64,000 bases of DNA from Candidula unifasciata (Eukaryota > Mollusca > Gastropoda > Stylommatophora > Geomitridae). Within the stretch, counting starts at the first letter, position 1. Each line of letters begins with the position of its first letter. Where the stretch lies: positions 37,501 through 101,500 of the forward strand of contig CAJHNH020002058.1 in the NCBI GenBank assembly GCA_905116865.2, read 5' to 3'. The translations under genes and the position numbers were made by a program. A model generated the notes under the pieces. That model saw only the letters and a program-made list of their open reading frames with translations, was not told the origin of the DNA and did not search any database. Below are positions 1 through 11,292 of this stretch, piece by piece.

Positions 1-131
1 CCTTTGTTATTGTTCGTCCCTTACAAGTGACGAAGCATTCTCTGTCTTTCTTCTGTCGTGAAACCAAAGCTGATTGTCTATAAGTCCAGGTGAGACTTGG
101 GAACCAAAAATGAGCGCGGAAGGATCTAAGA

Positions 132-640
132 CAGGGTCTCAACCCTGGGGGATAATGGACGGGGTGCCCCCTAGGGGAACTTGAAGAGGTTTGCGGGAGG
201 GGGGGGGGGGAATAATCAAGTAGTTTTGAAATTTAATACAACTGTACTTGTGACACACCGGAATTTCAGCTTTAACAGTCATGAAAACATAACAGCACTG
301 CCAGCTTGATGTGGAGAGTGATCTCTCTTGTGCCTTGTCCAATATCAGACCCACAAAATAGCAGCTATTATCAAGACAAAACTGTGTCAACCATCACACT
401 GATATTTGGAAACTAAATTGGCAGTAGCTGGTTAGTATTTCGTTTGTTATTTAACACTTTGAATTATGTGCCCATTGTTCTCCAATTTCTTGTTAACAGT
501 ATTTTGGATATTTTTTTCCTCCTCTCTTTTAATAATCACATTTTGCTACGTTATCTTGCCATATAATCAAGGGGGTGGGTGTTTTTTGCTATATAATCGG
601 GGGAGGGGGTGCGCCACCTGAAAAATGTTGGAGACAACTG
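132..640. mobile_element. Non-autonomous hAT-like element with 8-bp TSD
   Basis: The left end is CAGGGTCTCAACC and the right end, reversed, is CAGTTGTCTCCAAC. Flanks are ATCTAAGA (124-131) and ATCTAGGA (641-648), an 8-bp duplication with one mismatch. There is no transposase. Sequence near 215-255 resembles the element starting at 7500. Confidence 0.6.
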
Positions 641-950
641 ATCTAGGACAATGATGGCAGGAAGCTGTGTCTGTAGGTAAAGGGGGCCTGTTTTACGGGG
701 ATTTCCAAACCGTCTTCGCTGCCTCCCTATAACACTTTTCAACATTGTATCTATTTTTCCCTTTTAAAACAGTTTTAATTTTTATCGCCTAGAAAGATGT
801 AAAGGTGCCACAAAGAAAGTAGAAGAAAAATATTTAATATTGTTAAATGCTATAGCTGAAGAGAATTTTCATAACAAACAGTAGCAATTGAAACGTCTCA
901 TCTTTATTGACATTGCAGTGGTCCACACGAAAATGCCCTTTAAGTAAACT
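641..950. other. AT-rich stretch, nothing recognised
   Basis: No coherent frame, structural RNA or repeat match was seen apart from the flanking TSD at its start. Confidence 0.4.
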
Positions 951-956
951 TGTATC

Positions 957-1092
957 TCCCGACCACCACCACCACCACCATCATTATCATCATAACCATC
1001 ACCATCATCAAATTCGCCATCATCACAATAATCATCACCAAGACCACTACTATCATCATTATTATTATCAATATCAGAATCATCATCGTCGT
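957..1092 (+). repeat. (CAY)n microsatellite
   Basis: Runs of CAC/CAT triplets; the apparent His-rich or Thr/Ile-rich frames are by-products of the repeat. Confidence 0.85.
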
Positions 1093-1284
1093 AGTCCTAT
1101 CCATTATACTGGCTTTTTACAATGTGTACATTACCACAGTATTTTTAAAGTAATGTTTGCGCAGTCACGCAAACACACAGTCACTCACTAACGTATCCCT
1201 ACAGCGGACTGAGTACGCACATTTCTGCAGGAGATTTAAGGAAGACAAGTATTTGGTCCTAACCTTATTCTTCTTTTTCAGCGA

Positions 1285-1550
1285 TCTCTAGCCTTGCGAT
1301 TATTCTAATGTGAGCCATAAACTGAGATGTCCTCTTAGGGGATCTTAGGTTTCCCAAAGCTTAGTTGTCAGTTCTATTGAATGTGAGCTTATGATGATTC
1401 ACAGCTCCGCCAGGAGACGACAGTTTTGTCATACATGCTCCGGAGTCTGTTCAGCACAAGGACACTGATGGAGAGCTATTTGGCTCATACCGAATTCATA
1501 TGAGTGTTTGTAGAGTCTGCAATGTCCAATTCGTAAGCCAAAAAATTGTG
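1285..1550 (-). pseudogene. Non-LTR retrotransposon C-terminal fragment (zinc-knuckle tail)
   Basis: The minus-strand translation gives LRIGHCRLYKH, then CPCAEQTPEHV, stop, QNCRLL. This is the RTGH...C-x-C...EHVL-x-x-C tail found after RNase H in many animal LINEs. Stops show decay. From 1560 to 2010 no further feature is clear. Confidence 0.55.
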
Positions 1551-2014
1551 AGTTGGTCTGTTATGTTCAGATGATCTTAATTATAACCTGTCTTTGTTTT
1601 CCAGTATGTTTCTGGTTTTCTTTTAATGAGGAATTTAACTTCTAGAAAAGAGAGTGGTTGGTAGAGTTGTGGTTTGCTGCTGCTATCTTTAGCTTGTTCG
1701 TTCGTTCGAAGAAAACAAAAAAGATAAGCGTTGTCCTTTTTTAACCGCCTGATGGCCTGTTTCTCAAGGACTGGTTTTTTGCTATCTGAGCTTATGTTTC
1801 TTTCTTTTGTGGCGATGATTTTCGCCTGAGTTTTGTTTCATTTGTTGCCTCATGTCAGCAGCGTGGGCTTGGCGGGCGGCTAGCGGTTTTTGGGAGTGGA
1901 CATGGCAGTCCTGAAAAGGACAGCCATATGTGCCTGGGTGGCCTGGAACGGGTAGGGTGGGAGTGGTCAATCTGTGTTGGTTCTTTAGCTTACTAGTCGC
2001 CCGTTTTTTATACT

Positions 2015-2205
2015 GCCCATCCCAATATGGGACGCAATTTTTCATTAAGGCCCTACCCTGTTTGCAATCGGAGGTCTAATATAACCAAACGGTTAAATGG
2101 GGTTTCTGGGACTTGTGAACGGGTGATTCTCATCCGAATGGGGACACTCTGTGTCATCGGGTGTTGGTTTCTCGTTGTAGTCCTAGTGGGGTTAAGCAGC
2201 ATACA
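2015..2205 (+). repeat. Family-C interspersed repeat
   Basis: It shares GGTTTCTGGGAC, TGTGTCATCGGGTGTT and the downstream GTGGGGTTAA-type end with copies at 8660, 11000 and 45785 (reverse). No coding content. The bases from 2210 to 2640 hold nothing I recognise. Confidence 0.6.
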
Positions 2206-2639
2206 CATACATATCTTTAGCTAAAGCGTCACCACTTTCACTGCCTCTGACGCCACACTTCAGGTAGGTTTCTGCATGTTTTGACAACTGGACAAGTTTC
2301 TTTGCTAGAGTCTCTAGTGTGCTGTCAGTAATTTCGGTGATTAGAGCCTATGTGTTTGACAGTAAATCTGTGGGATAAAAAAAAACCATCTTGCCCACAG
2401 GTTTTTTTTTTCAGCTTCTTCATTACAGTGCTGCCATCAGAGGGTTTAGAGCAAATTGGTCCAGTTGGGGCTGCCATCGACACGATAGTAGCATCTGGGT
2501 GTTTAATGTAAACACCTGCTCCGCCATCCCCCACTACCTCTTTTGCTGATCAATCTTTAGGTACAAATGACGTTACACATTTTGTTGTCAAGAGAAAGGG
2601 CTGGAGAGAAAAATCGAGAGAAATCATGCACGAGTAAGA

Positions 2640-3035
2640 CCATAGACACACTGTGCTGGAGCAGTGTTTCTGTGATGTTATTGTTACATATTGTTCTTGG
2701 TTTGCCTTGTGGTCTACGTTTCTCTTCTAGTTTTACTTACGCCCTGCGGCGCAAGACGCCACAAGGCATTCAAGGCATTCTAAGTTTGCAAACCTATTTT
2801 TTTTTTTTTTTTTTTTTGCTGTTGCTGTTAACATAAAATTTAGAATTGGTTCTGCACCAACTTTTTGTCTAATGACCCCATTCCTTTCTGGTCCCTCGTA
2901 TTCATCTTATTTCCATATGTTACTAATTTTCTTGTCTGGTTTGTTGAGAGTGAAAATGTCTGGCATTTGTAGCATAGAGTAAGAATAATTTATATTAGTA
3001 TGACTAGCCTAAGCTAATTAAGTACTGGGACAACT
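2640..3035 (-). pseudogene. Non-LTR retrotransposon 3' fragment
   Basis: Antisense; aligns with the insertion at 31868-33355 (CATAGACACA, TTGTTCTTGGT, AATTTAGAATTGGTTCTG). Interrupted by a T run at about 2799-2817. Confidence 0.6.
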
Positions 3036-3039
3036 ATAT

Positions 3040-3535
3040 TCCCTGTTGACACACAAGCAGATACCCTGGTGTACTAAAGTGAATCTTATCAGAACTCTTT
3101 TTTTGGCCAACACTATGCTATCAGTGAAAAGCCTGGACACCTACATCCTCAAATGAACGTAAACTTGTGACAACAGAGATAAAATACATTAGAAGAGCTG
3201 CAGGGGTTTCAGGAAAAGACAGAATACGAAATCATGAAATCAGACGAATGCTAGGAATAAAGACAGTCTTACAGGTCATCAAAGAACAACAAATGAAGTG
3301 GTTTGGACACCTAACAAGAATGCCCTGGTACTATCTGCCACAGTGAGCCACACTAAAACGTTACAACGGGTGTAGAGCGAGCGGAAGACCTAGGAAAATT
3401 ATAGAGTGATGGCATTAAGAACAGCCTTACAGAAATGAACCTCAGTCATATTAGTGCTCTTGACAGAGCTCATCAACTAATGTTACATCTCCCCCCGACA
3501 CTTTGATGAGGTACATGGTGTAAGAGAAAAAAAAG
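3040..3535 (+). pseudogene. Non-LTR retrotransposon 3' fragment (GAA-tail family)
   Basis: One frame reads EIKYIRRAAGVSGKDRIRNH and then KWFGHLTRMP and ASGRPR before stops: the usual C-terminus after the RT thumb. Same family as 13190-13450 (+) and 9990-10500 (-). Confidence 0.75.
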
Positions 3536-3744
3536 AGGTATGATTTTATTAAAATATGCTTTTGGCGGAAATATTCCACTTGTGTCTATTTTATGTCTTA
3601 GACAACATATGCAACATTACACCTGTCATATTGATCCTGTAATATTTTACGTTACCAGTTATACGTTAGTTCGACAAGGAGTCTGTTAGGAGGCAGCGAT
3701 ATCTGCACCCTTCGACCCAACACATCGATATAAGCAAATCTTTA

Positions 3745-4012
3745 AGTACTCGATGGAACCGCCGCGATCTAGCGCCTAGACGAGGATCGGAAGGTCGTGG
3801 ATTCGGTTTCTGGCGGAGGCCAGACATTTTTTTTTTCAAATGACCTTCGCTCCCAGGTCGACCCAGCCTTGAGTGGGTACCAGTTGCAGACCTAGGAAGT
3901 AGAGGTGACCGGCGTGATGCTGACCACATCACCCATCTTGTGCCGATTGGTCTCTTAAAGTATAGGTCTAGCACTATATACCCTATACGCCTAAAGGCGA
4001 GGAAAAAGGACT
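3745..4012 (+). repeat. SINE family A, tRNA-derived
   Basis: A B-box-like GGTCGTGGATTCGGTTTC at about 3793 precedes the conserved body (TGACCTT-GCTCCCAGGTCGACCCAGCC, GTGATGCTGACCACATCACCCA). It shares the body with eight or more copies in this window. Confidence 0.75.
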
Positions 4013-4234
4013 TTTTTGACCAACACAGATTATTTCTAGAAAGCTGGGGGAAAAAACTGGATGTGAAACGACAAGCTCAGAAACAAATGAACACTTCTAT
4101 CGACGTCTTTGTCAAGAAACAAGACAAGAAGAAATCCCTACACAGCCAAAATGTGCTGAAATTGGTCTGTAACGTAAAATATACAATATGGAACTAAAAT
4201 TGCGTTCATTCGAGGAGGAAGTTAGAATGTTAGA

Positions 4235-4545
4235 ATTTGATTCATTCATTCAATGAGCAGCTCCGTCATTATATACCACACAGAGCTTGCAGCCTATTTC
4301 AACACTCCATTCTATTCAATGGAATCCCTTTGAAATCATGGACTGAATCCAGTCCAGCATCCTTGGCTTCTCTCCTCAACGTTCGCCTTAGGGTTTTACT
4401 CCTCGAAGTCCTCGTTTCCTCAGCACCATTTCAGAGCCTATTTGATGATTGTCACTTCATCCGTTTTCAGAATGTGTCCAATGCAGCGCCATCTTTTGCG
4501 TCTTATAACTGTTGACACAAGTATAGAATCTGATCTCTAGCGTCT
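4235..4545 (-). pseudogene. Non-LTR retrotransposon 3' fragment
   Basis: The minus strand encodes RWRCIGHILKTDE followed by a broken continuation, the R-R-W-x-x-x-GH-(V/I)-L-(R/K)-x-D motif of LINE C-termini. From 4550 to 5100 nothing further is recognised except the candidate poly(A) signal. Confidence 0.6.
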
Positions 4546-4854
4546 AAAGAATGTTCACATCTGGAGGAAAGATGCAAATTGGGCTTTCCACTGCTAGGTT
4601 TGATCACTTGTTCCTGAAAAATCTCACACGCTTCGGAAGTTTACAAATTAGGCAAATTATACTATGATCACTCAGGGTGTAAAAGAAGCAAAATTAACCA
4701 TTTTGTGGAGGTAATCGAAACTCCAGGTCTGCAGGTTTCCTCCTGCTGGATTCTAAAGATAAAGCCCGCGATGAATGAGATTGTATACTGACGAGCAGGA
4801 CGTGGCGATTCCTTGGGTGAGTCCAGGACCAGAGCACTCTGTATTGGCTCTGGA

Positions 4855-4860
4855 TTTATT
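4855..4860 (-). terminator. Candidate polyadenylation signal AATAAA for the type I membrane protein gene
   Basis: TTTATT on the plus strand gives AATAAA on the minus strand about 480 nt past the stop codon at 5340, a plausible 3' UTR length. No cleavage-site evidence. Confidence 0.3.
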
Positions 4861-5339
4861 GGTGCCTCCTTGGATGGCGGGAAATGCTCCACCTGCCTTC
4901 TCTTGAGAACTGACCAGCTTTGCGTGGGTTCTCCGGACTAGTTGAGTGGGGGGGGGGAGCACCTGTGACCTATAAAACAAAGATGACCACACAATAATGA
5001 GACTGCAATGTCCCATAAAACTAGCCGGGAAGGCTGAACCGGACATCAAATGCCAGTTGAAGTCAGATGTGTCGGCCGAAAGGCAGAAGAGTAAGAAGGC
5101 TTTGATCACATGTGTTTCCAGAATATAAATATGCGGAGGATATTTGTATATTTGTCTGCAGTCGGAGCGGTATATTTTCTCATTTTGATGCATGTCTTCG
5201 AAATGCCGGTCCTAATAGCTTCGAGCTGTCAGATCAAGAATTCAAAGTGTATTTTGATTTCGCTACTTATGCCACCCTCCTTAGGTGCTGCCTGATATGG
5301 CTGCCACCCTATATCATAGCGCGGCAGGGTCCTGTCGAT

Positions 5340-6129
5340 CTATACAGTTGATAAACTAAGATCAGAAGAATCTGTAGAATTTGCAGAAGTTGGGGGAGTT
5401 TTCTCCTGATGTCCATTTATGTTATTGTTTGTGTGGTCTTTTGTAGTATTATTTGCGACGTACTCGGCTTGTGCATTTGGATTTCTTCTCATTCCTAAAA
5501 TATGTTTTCGGAAAAGAAACCCTGATATGATCAGACCAGAGGTAACAACCATGCTGACAACAGCTGCAATAATGATATGGGTTTTATCCTTGTCGTCATC
5601 GTCATCATCTCTGTGATGATGAAATGGTTCTCTTGAAGAATGCCTAAGACCTTCTGTGCTGTCCCGTGACGTTGCCTCCGTTGATCCATCCTCAACTGGC
5701 AGACGTGGTGATGTGTGACGTTCAGGTTTTGAGCTATGTCGGGTATCACCTGTTGCGTTACAACTAATGTTGCACATTTCAATACCATCAGAAATGGGGT
5801 CATACAGTAATGATTCCTTAATAGCGCTAAACCGAAACCCTACACATCTTGAACTTGGAGTCGATTCGTTCACAAAACGGAAGTAGTCGGTCCGAACATG
5901 GGTTCCACAAAGATTGGAATCGGCTAGCAGTCGCCTGCACACGAGTTGTTGCTTGGAAATGCTTGTATTACAGGAGAAAACATGCGAATACGCTTTCGAT
6001 ATACGAAGCACTTCAGGTTTGTCTACGGTGAGTACCTTCATGTCGTCGACCTCGTTTGGGTGTTTGGCGTCACGTGAAAGATCAGCCGTGCATGACAGAG
6101 AATTGATGGTCCTCATGCACACAGAGAAC
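5340..6129 (-). CDS. Exon 2 of the two-exon type I membrane protein: ectodomain, transmembrane helix, cytoplasmic tail
   Basis: The exon follows an acceptor TTTCTACAG (minus strand, ending at 6130) and runs to a TAG at 5342-5340; with exon 1 it gives 933 nt, 310 residues. Residues 49 to about 180 hold eight cysteines, an even number compatible with four disulfides, and at least four N-glycosylation sequons (NTS, NES, NIS, NAT). A Ser/Thr/Glu-rich stalk follows, then HHHR, six Asp and KDK directly before a hydrophobic helix at about 231-254. RKH plus RR right after the helix fits a cytoplasmic stop-transfer. The 56-residue tail contains EYVAN, a possible SH2-type tyrosine site, and ends in STV, which fits a class I PDZ ligand (S/T-x-hydrophobic). 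On this basis it is a cell-surface receptor or adhesion protein. I recognise no named domain. AT-rich DNA below 5340 is the likely 3' UTR. Confidence 0.75.
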
Positions 6130-7044
6130 CTGTAGAAATCAGATGAATAATCGATAGTTAACAGTATAAACAAAATGTGTATATCAGTGTATGTATTTTA
6201 AGCATAACTTTACTGAGAGGGTCTACATTTAGTGCACTGGATTCCATCAATTACATTAAAAGGATTGCACTGAAAATTAGCACCTCAATTACTGCCATAA
6301 CATCTTGCTCTGATGATCAAACCAGCTGCCTCTCCTTTCAAAATCACTGCATCCATAGTTTAGCCTTTTCAGTCCTGCAGGGATCAGTATTTAGCACACC
6401 TTATTTAAATATTTTTTAGGGGGGGGGGGGTATATTTCTACCCCGTTTTTGTCTCTGCCCTCTTAGCTGTTTTATTTATGCCCGTCATGCCTATGTTTTA
6501 ACCTATTACATTTCTGGTTTCATGTTAACCTGTACTGTTAAAAATCTCTCTTATCTTGCCTAATGACTTTCCAGTCGCGGGTTGTGTTGTATTTGATATT
6601 CCGTTTGTAAAGATTTTAGTCGAAACGTTCGGTTTTATTTCTCAGCGTCCCTTGCACGCCCTTTGTTGAGCTTTCTAGTCAGTGTGTGTTGTCTTTTGTG
6701 TGCCCCAGACACTTATTTTGTCAACATCAAGTGGCCTGGAGACCAATGACACCCAACACATCACGATAGTTTACGCAAGACGAAGTGTCATTGACATTCT
6801 TACCAATAAATTATGTAGTTGATCGCATGCAACTACCAGTTAATGTATAAACAAATGCGATAGACTTTGAAATAGATAATTGTTCAGTTTTATATATACC
6901 CAGCTCGGTTATATGGCCAAGTGATCCTACACTGAATAAGTAATTAACAAGTCCAAATGAGACCGTAGATACGAGAATGTATAGAGGAATATGTGTTTTT
7001 TATGGATACAAAAACACATACACAGGTTTTGCATAATTAGTTGC

Positions 7045-7490
7045 GCTCCCTTTAGACAGAGTGCTAAAATGTTGCGTAGAATCGGTTCTGCTGTACGGCA
7101 GCGAATCTTGTAATGTCAGTGAACAAATTAAGAAGAATTGGGAAGCAACAGAGAAGTGGTTTCTGAGACGAATGTTACGAATACTTTGTACGGCCAGAGT
7201 AACTAACAACGATTGCTTGAAAGAAGCTAAGTGAGAGTAGATATTTATTTACAACAATAAGAAGAAGACAAACACTGTTCTTTGGCCACATAATGAGAAG
7301 AGAGACATTGGAGAACATCGTGACAACTGGAAAGATCAGTGGGAAAAGGGGTAGAGGTAGACCAAGAGAGATGATGCTGGATGGGTTGAAACGAAGGCAT
7401 GGAGGGATTTCATCAAGGCAACCAGGGATCGTGATCTGTGGAGATACATGAACGCCTACGTCAACTGGCAGAGCACATGATGATAATGGC
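7045..7490 (+). pseudogene. Non-LTR retrotransposon 3' fragment with GAT-type tail
   Basis: Frames give LLYGSESC, EKWFLRRMLRI, then FFGHIMRRETLENIVTTGKI and KRGRGRPRE. Ends in ATGATGATAATGG. Frameshifted and truncated at the 5' side. Confidence 0.75.
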
Positions 7491-7499
7491 CCTTTAAAG

Positions 7500-7920
7500 C
7501 AGGTATTTTCAACCTGGGGTGGCGGGGACGGACCCCTAGTGGGTCACACCGAAGTTTCGGGGAGAGAGGAAGGGGCCCAGACCAGTTTTGAAATGGAATG
7601 CAATTTTACTTGTAATAATCTGTTATACATTTAAACATTTGTTTTTCCAATGAATTATAAACCAAATATTTTCATAACTATTTATGAAACGAAAAGCCAC
7701 ATACGTTATTTTATCCGACACTTTGATTTATGTGCAATTTAACTTCAATTTTTTTTTTAAAAAGTACATGGGAATTTTTTTTTTAAACCTAATTTTATTG
7801 AACTTGATTTTTTTTTTTTTTTTTTTTTGGGTCAACCTCTTTTTATTCAACTTTTTGTTAAGGCGTGGAGAGAGCCTGAGGTTTTGCCAAATATTCGAGG
7901 AGGGTCCTACCTGAACAAAC
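7500..7920. mobile_element. hAT-like MITE end, boundaries uncertain
   Basis: Begins CAGGTATTTTCAACCTGGGGTGG and shares GTTTTGAAAT...TTTACTTGT with the element at 132-640. The other end and a TSD were not found. Confidence 0.4.
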
Positions 7921-8659
7921 AAGTTTTATAACTAATGCTGTGAGAGGGCTTTGCAAACCAACCCGTGCATTTTTAGCTGCTCATATTTCTACTAGGCAAA
8001 TGTTACGTTCAGTAGTCTGCAAATGCACATGAACGGCTGCTCATGGTTCTACTGGGCACATTTTACGTTCAGTAGTTTGCCATCGCCACTGAACTGTCGA
8101 CCCTCGATATATCATCGTCATAATCAACGTAAAGGGGATGTTTGGAAAAATCGCTTGCAGCTGTAATCGAACTGGATATCTTGGAATTAAAAGCCGTATT
8201 CGCAAGCCCTAGGCCACAGACACAATACTCCTATAAAAAACTATATTAGATGGAAAAGTTTGAGCATGCAGTCAAGAAGTAGTTAACTAGGTTTTGATTC
8301 CCGCGGTAGACAATTTAAAAAAAAAAACAGAAAAAAAAACTGTTCTTGTAGTTATCGTTCATAGGACGAGAGTCCCACCTTGGAAGAACCTGAGGCATCC
8401 CTGAGTACAACGCCAAAAGACAACAGTGGTAGCCTGAAGCTAACCTTCAATGTGGAGACGGCATATTTTATTTTACATAGAACGCACTTCTGATATAATA
8501 AGAAATATATTTCGTCTTTCTCGCATAATTACATTCCATATTTTAACAACGCCAAGACTCGTCATGTTTTGATGTTGCTAGGATAACGTTTACCAAAAAA
8601 AGAAGACGTGTGATGATTGGGTTGAAATACCTGTATGTACACTTATGCATTTTTTCGTT

Positions 8660-8885
8660 GTTGCGAACTTCCTATACTTCTCGTCCTTTTCAGGATGAAA
8701 TTTTTCGTTATTTCTGGCTCTTGACAGGGCCGCTATATAGCCTGGCCATAAATATGGCCTAAAGGCTGAACGCGGTTTCTGGGACCTCTCCACGGTGATC
8801 CTCACTCACGTGGTGGCACTTTGTGTCATCGGGTGTTTATCGCTTATGTGATGTCCTGGTGGAGTAGAAAGTCAGTCAGTCAGTC
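8660..8885 (+). repeat. Family-C interspersed repeat
   Basis: Closely matches 11000-11235, including CCATAAATATGGCC, GAACGCGGTTTCTGGGACC and an (AGTC)n tail. Confidence 0.7.
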
Positions 8886-8916
8886 GTTGTTGCGTGAAAC
8901 TGAAAAGCTAACATAC

Positions 8917-9059
8917 TTTAAGAAGTCATCTTCGTAGAAGTTGATATGGATCCAGTTGCTATCTCCATCAAACAGCCTTAGGGTTACCGGGGACACGGCA
9001 ACAGCCGACAGTACAAGTCCCATGGCCACACAGACTGTGACAATGACCCCAAGTGTCAT
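8917..9059 (-). CDS. Exon 1 of a two-exon type I membrane protein: signal peptide and start of ectodomain
   Basis: Read on the minus strand, the ATG at 9059-9057 (A at -3, in-frame TAA five codons upstream) opens a frame of 47 codons plus two bases. Residues 1-22 are a classic secretory signal: a hydrophobic run of V, L, A and G ending near AVAVS. The mature protein begins with a segment rich in D, N and aromatic residues. The frame ends at a donor reading AAA|GTATGT (8917/8916), phase 2. This phase joins exactly to the acceptor at 6130/6129, where the split codon becomes K48. The open stretch is too short to be found by ORF length; it was recognised by signal-peptide composition and by the matching phase. 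The donor is inferred by eye; a weaker alternative lies about 15 bases further on. Family unknown. Confidence 0.72.
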
Positions 9060-9117
9060 TGTTGCTGGGGATTACATTGTACAAATCAAATAAATGTAAC
9101 GATTGTATTTCAACATT

Positions 9118-9135
9118 TATAATATATAAGTATTA
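9118..9135 (-). promoter_or_regulatory. Possible TATA-like box upstream of the type I membrane protein gene
   Basis: The minus strand reads ACTTATATATTATAAA about 65-75 bases before the ATG at 9059. This distance allows a short 5' UTR. The region is AT-rich, so the match may be chance. Confidence 0.2.
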
Positions 9136-9461
9136 TTATTTCTAAGTAGTTATGCTATCTGCCTGGCGTTCTGAATTTCGTGTGTTAGTTCCGGACTGTG
9201 TCCTTCAGTTCGCTACTTAAATGTTTACATAGTTCCGCGTGGAATTGTTACTACAGCTACGGAGTTAGTGCTTTGTGTGATGCTAGACGGCTAACCATTC
9301 TTCGGAGAGATACCATGCCATGCGGATTTAAACCAGGTACACCAAAGCCAAACCTTTAGAATCTAACCATTTGATATCACACTATCTGGCTCTTCTCCCC
9401 ACCTCCCCCACTCAAATAGAACCGGACCCTTTTCCACTCATTCAGGCGTATTGAGTACATA

Positions 9462-9672
9462 GGGCTACGCTTATATTTTATAGACCAATCGGCACTCGGT
9501 GCGTGATATGGTAAGCATCACGCCAGCCGGCTTAACTTTCCTGGATTATACCTGGTACCCATTTAAGGTCATTTCTGAACCATATAAAAAGTTCCCACTC
9601 CGTCAGGACCTGAATCACGACCTTCCGATCCGCAGGCGAGCATATAGCCACTACACCACGATGGCTCCCCGT
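9462..9672 (-). repeat. SINE family A, reverse
   Basis: Reverse complement carries the tRNA-like head (9672 side) and the body ending with TATAGACCAATCGGCACT on the plus strand. Confidence 0.7.
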
Positions 9673-9728
9673 GCATGTTTCAGGGCTCTAATAAATCTAC
9701 AGCTATCTAACAAGCAAGTCTAAAAGAC

Positions 9729-9845
9729 GACTAGCTGGGGATTTTCATTCGAAGCAGGAGTTCACCTGAGAGACAAGGAACGAACAGTTTGCATATAAAT
9801 AAGTCAGGTCTTTAGAACGGATGAGCATGCAAAACTCAGGTCATG
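9729..9845 (+). repeat. Family-B interspersed repeat (partial)
   Basis: GAGACAAGGAACGAACAGTTTGCATATAAATAAG... and AAACTCAGGTC match the family core. Confidence 0.6.
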
Positions 9846-9856
9846 AAAAAAGAATC

Positions 9857-9990
9857 TTCATCTTCTTCTTCTTCTTCTTCTTCTTCTTCTTCTTCTTCTT
9901 CTTCTTCTTCTTCTTCTTCTTCTTCTTCTTCTTCTTCTTCTTCTTCTTCTTCTTCTTCTTCTTCTTCTTCTTCTTCTTTTTCTTCTTCTC
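9857..9990 (+). repeat. (TTC)n / (GAA)n microsatellite, about 44 copies
   Basis: Nearly pure triplet repeat. The poly-Ser and poly-Phe frames are artefacts. Confidence 0.95.
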
Positions 9991-10500
9991 TTCCACATTG
10001 TACATCAGTGAAGTGTTGTGAAGGAGTGGTGGGGGGGGGGGGGGGATTTAACTTCGTTGATGAACTTTGTCAAGTGCACAAGTGTACATATTAATTTCTG
10101 TAAGACTGTTCTTAATGCCATCACTATATATTTTCCTATATCTTCAGCTGGCTCTGTACCCGTTGCAACATTTCAGTGTGTCTTGCTGTGTTTGATGATA
10201 CCAGGGAATTCTTATTAGGTGTCCAAACCACTTCATTTGTTGTTTTTTGATGACCTGAAAGACTGGCTTTTTTTCCTAACATTTGTCAGACTTCGTGATT
10301 TCGTATTCTGTCTTTCCTTGAAACTCCTGCAGCTATTCTAAGGCATTTCATCTCTGTTGTCACAGTTTTACGTTTATTGGAGCATGTAACTGTCCACGTT
10401 TGGCACTGACAGCATAGTGTTGGCCAGAAAAGAAAAAAAATTCTGATAAGATTCACGTTAGTACTCCAGGGTATCTGCTTGTGTGTCAACAGGGTGGAGA
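9990..10500 (-). pseudogene. Non-LTR retrotransposon 3' fragment, antisense, behind an expanded tail
   Basis: The reverse complement matches 13190-13440 and 3040-3535 along most of its length. The 3' end meets the long (TTC)n tract at 9857-9990, read here as its expanded GAA tail. Confidence 0.7.
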
Positions 10501-10639
10501 TAAAGAAAAAAAAAACAACCGTAATTTTCTGCTGGAGTTTACAGCTAAGACAACATTTTAATTTGTGTATGTACCCGAAAAAAAAAGCAACCAAGAGGTT
10601 TTGAAAGAGGCGGGAGCCCGAAGACAACTTATCACAGAC

Positions 10640-10890
10640 ATCCGTAGACAGTCATCATTTTTTTGGCCATGTTATTAAAAGAGGGAAAATGGAACATGTT
10701 GTGACCACTGGAAAGATCTGTGGATGGAGGGATGGAGGAAGACAACAAGGGAAGATTCTTGACAGTCTTGTTGCATGGCATAAAGGCGTGTCAGCATACA
10801 ACCTGATACATGCTGCAAGAGATCGCAGATTGTGGAGAGGCATGATCGCCCACCCCAGTCGGCAAGGCACCTGATGATGAAGATGATGAT
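10640..10890 (+). pseudogene. Non-LTR retrotransposon 3' fragment with (GAT)n tail
   Basis: Same family as 7045-7490 and 17615-17860: GGAAAATGGAACATGTTGTGA and LIHAARDRRLWRGMI, ending GATGATGAAGATGATGATG. Confidence 0.7.
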
Positions 10891-10999
10891 GTTCATATTC
10901 TCGCTGTAACCCGTCGCAAGCCCGGATGTAATGGGAGGAGGGTTGGGCTTAAGGCCATCTCCTGCACCCTATTTAAAAAAAAAAAAACTTTGCTAGAGA

Positions 11000-11235
11000 A
11001 ACTAAAAATACGTCTATCGTCCTTTTCAGGAAGAAATGTTTTATTTGAAGCCCCACTCTGGCTTTTGCCGGGGGCCGCAATATAGGCAGGCCATAAATAT
11101 GGCCAATTGTCTGAACGCGGTTTCTGGGACCTCTCTACGGCGATCCTCATCCGCATGGTGGCACTTTGTGTCATCGGGTGTTTATCGCTTGTGTGATGTC
11201 CTGGTGGGGTAGAAAGTCAGTTAGTCAGGCTAGAG
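11000..11235 (+). repeat. Family-C interspersed repeat
   Basis: Same core as 8660-8885; ends TAGAAAGTCAGTTAGTCAG, a tetranucleotide tail like that of a retroposon. Confidence 0.7.
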
Positions 11236-11292
11236 AAACCCACAGGAAAGGAAGAGGTTTAAGCGACTTTTACTTTATCATTATTATCGTCA

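Larger units (their letters stand above)
6130..8916 (-). other. Intron of the type I membrane protein gene
   Basis: This 2.79-kb intron is bounded by GTATGT and TTTCTACAG on the minus strand. It has taken up a sense-opposite non-LTR 3' fragment (7045-7490), a hAT-like MITE end (7500 onward) and a family-C repeat (8660-8885). Between 6180 and 7040, and between 7920 and 8640, I see only AT-rich sequence and homopolymers (a 12-base G run at about 6420, T runs at 7748-7828). Confidence 0.6.

Noticed and set aside
907..1191. His-rich protein frame
   Set aside because: Translation of the (CAY)n repeat, with the second frame open for the same reason.
9843..10094. Poly-Ser and poly-Phe open frames
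   Set aside because: Translation of the (TTC)n microsatellite; no other protein features.
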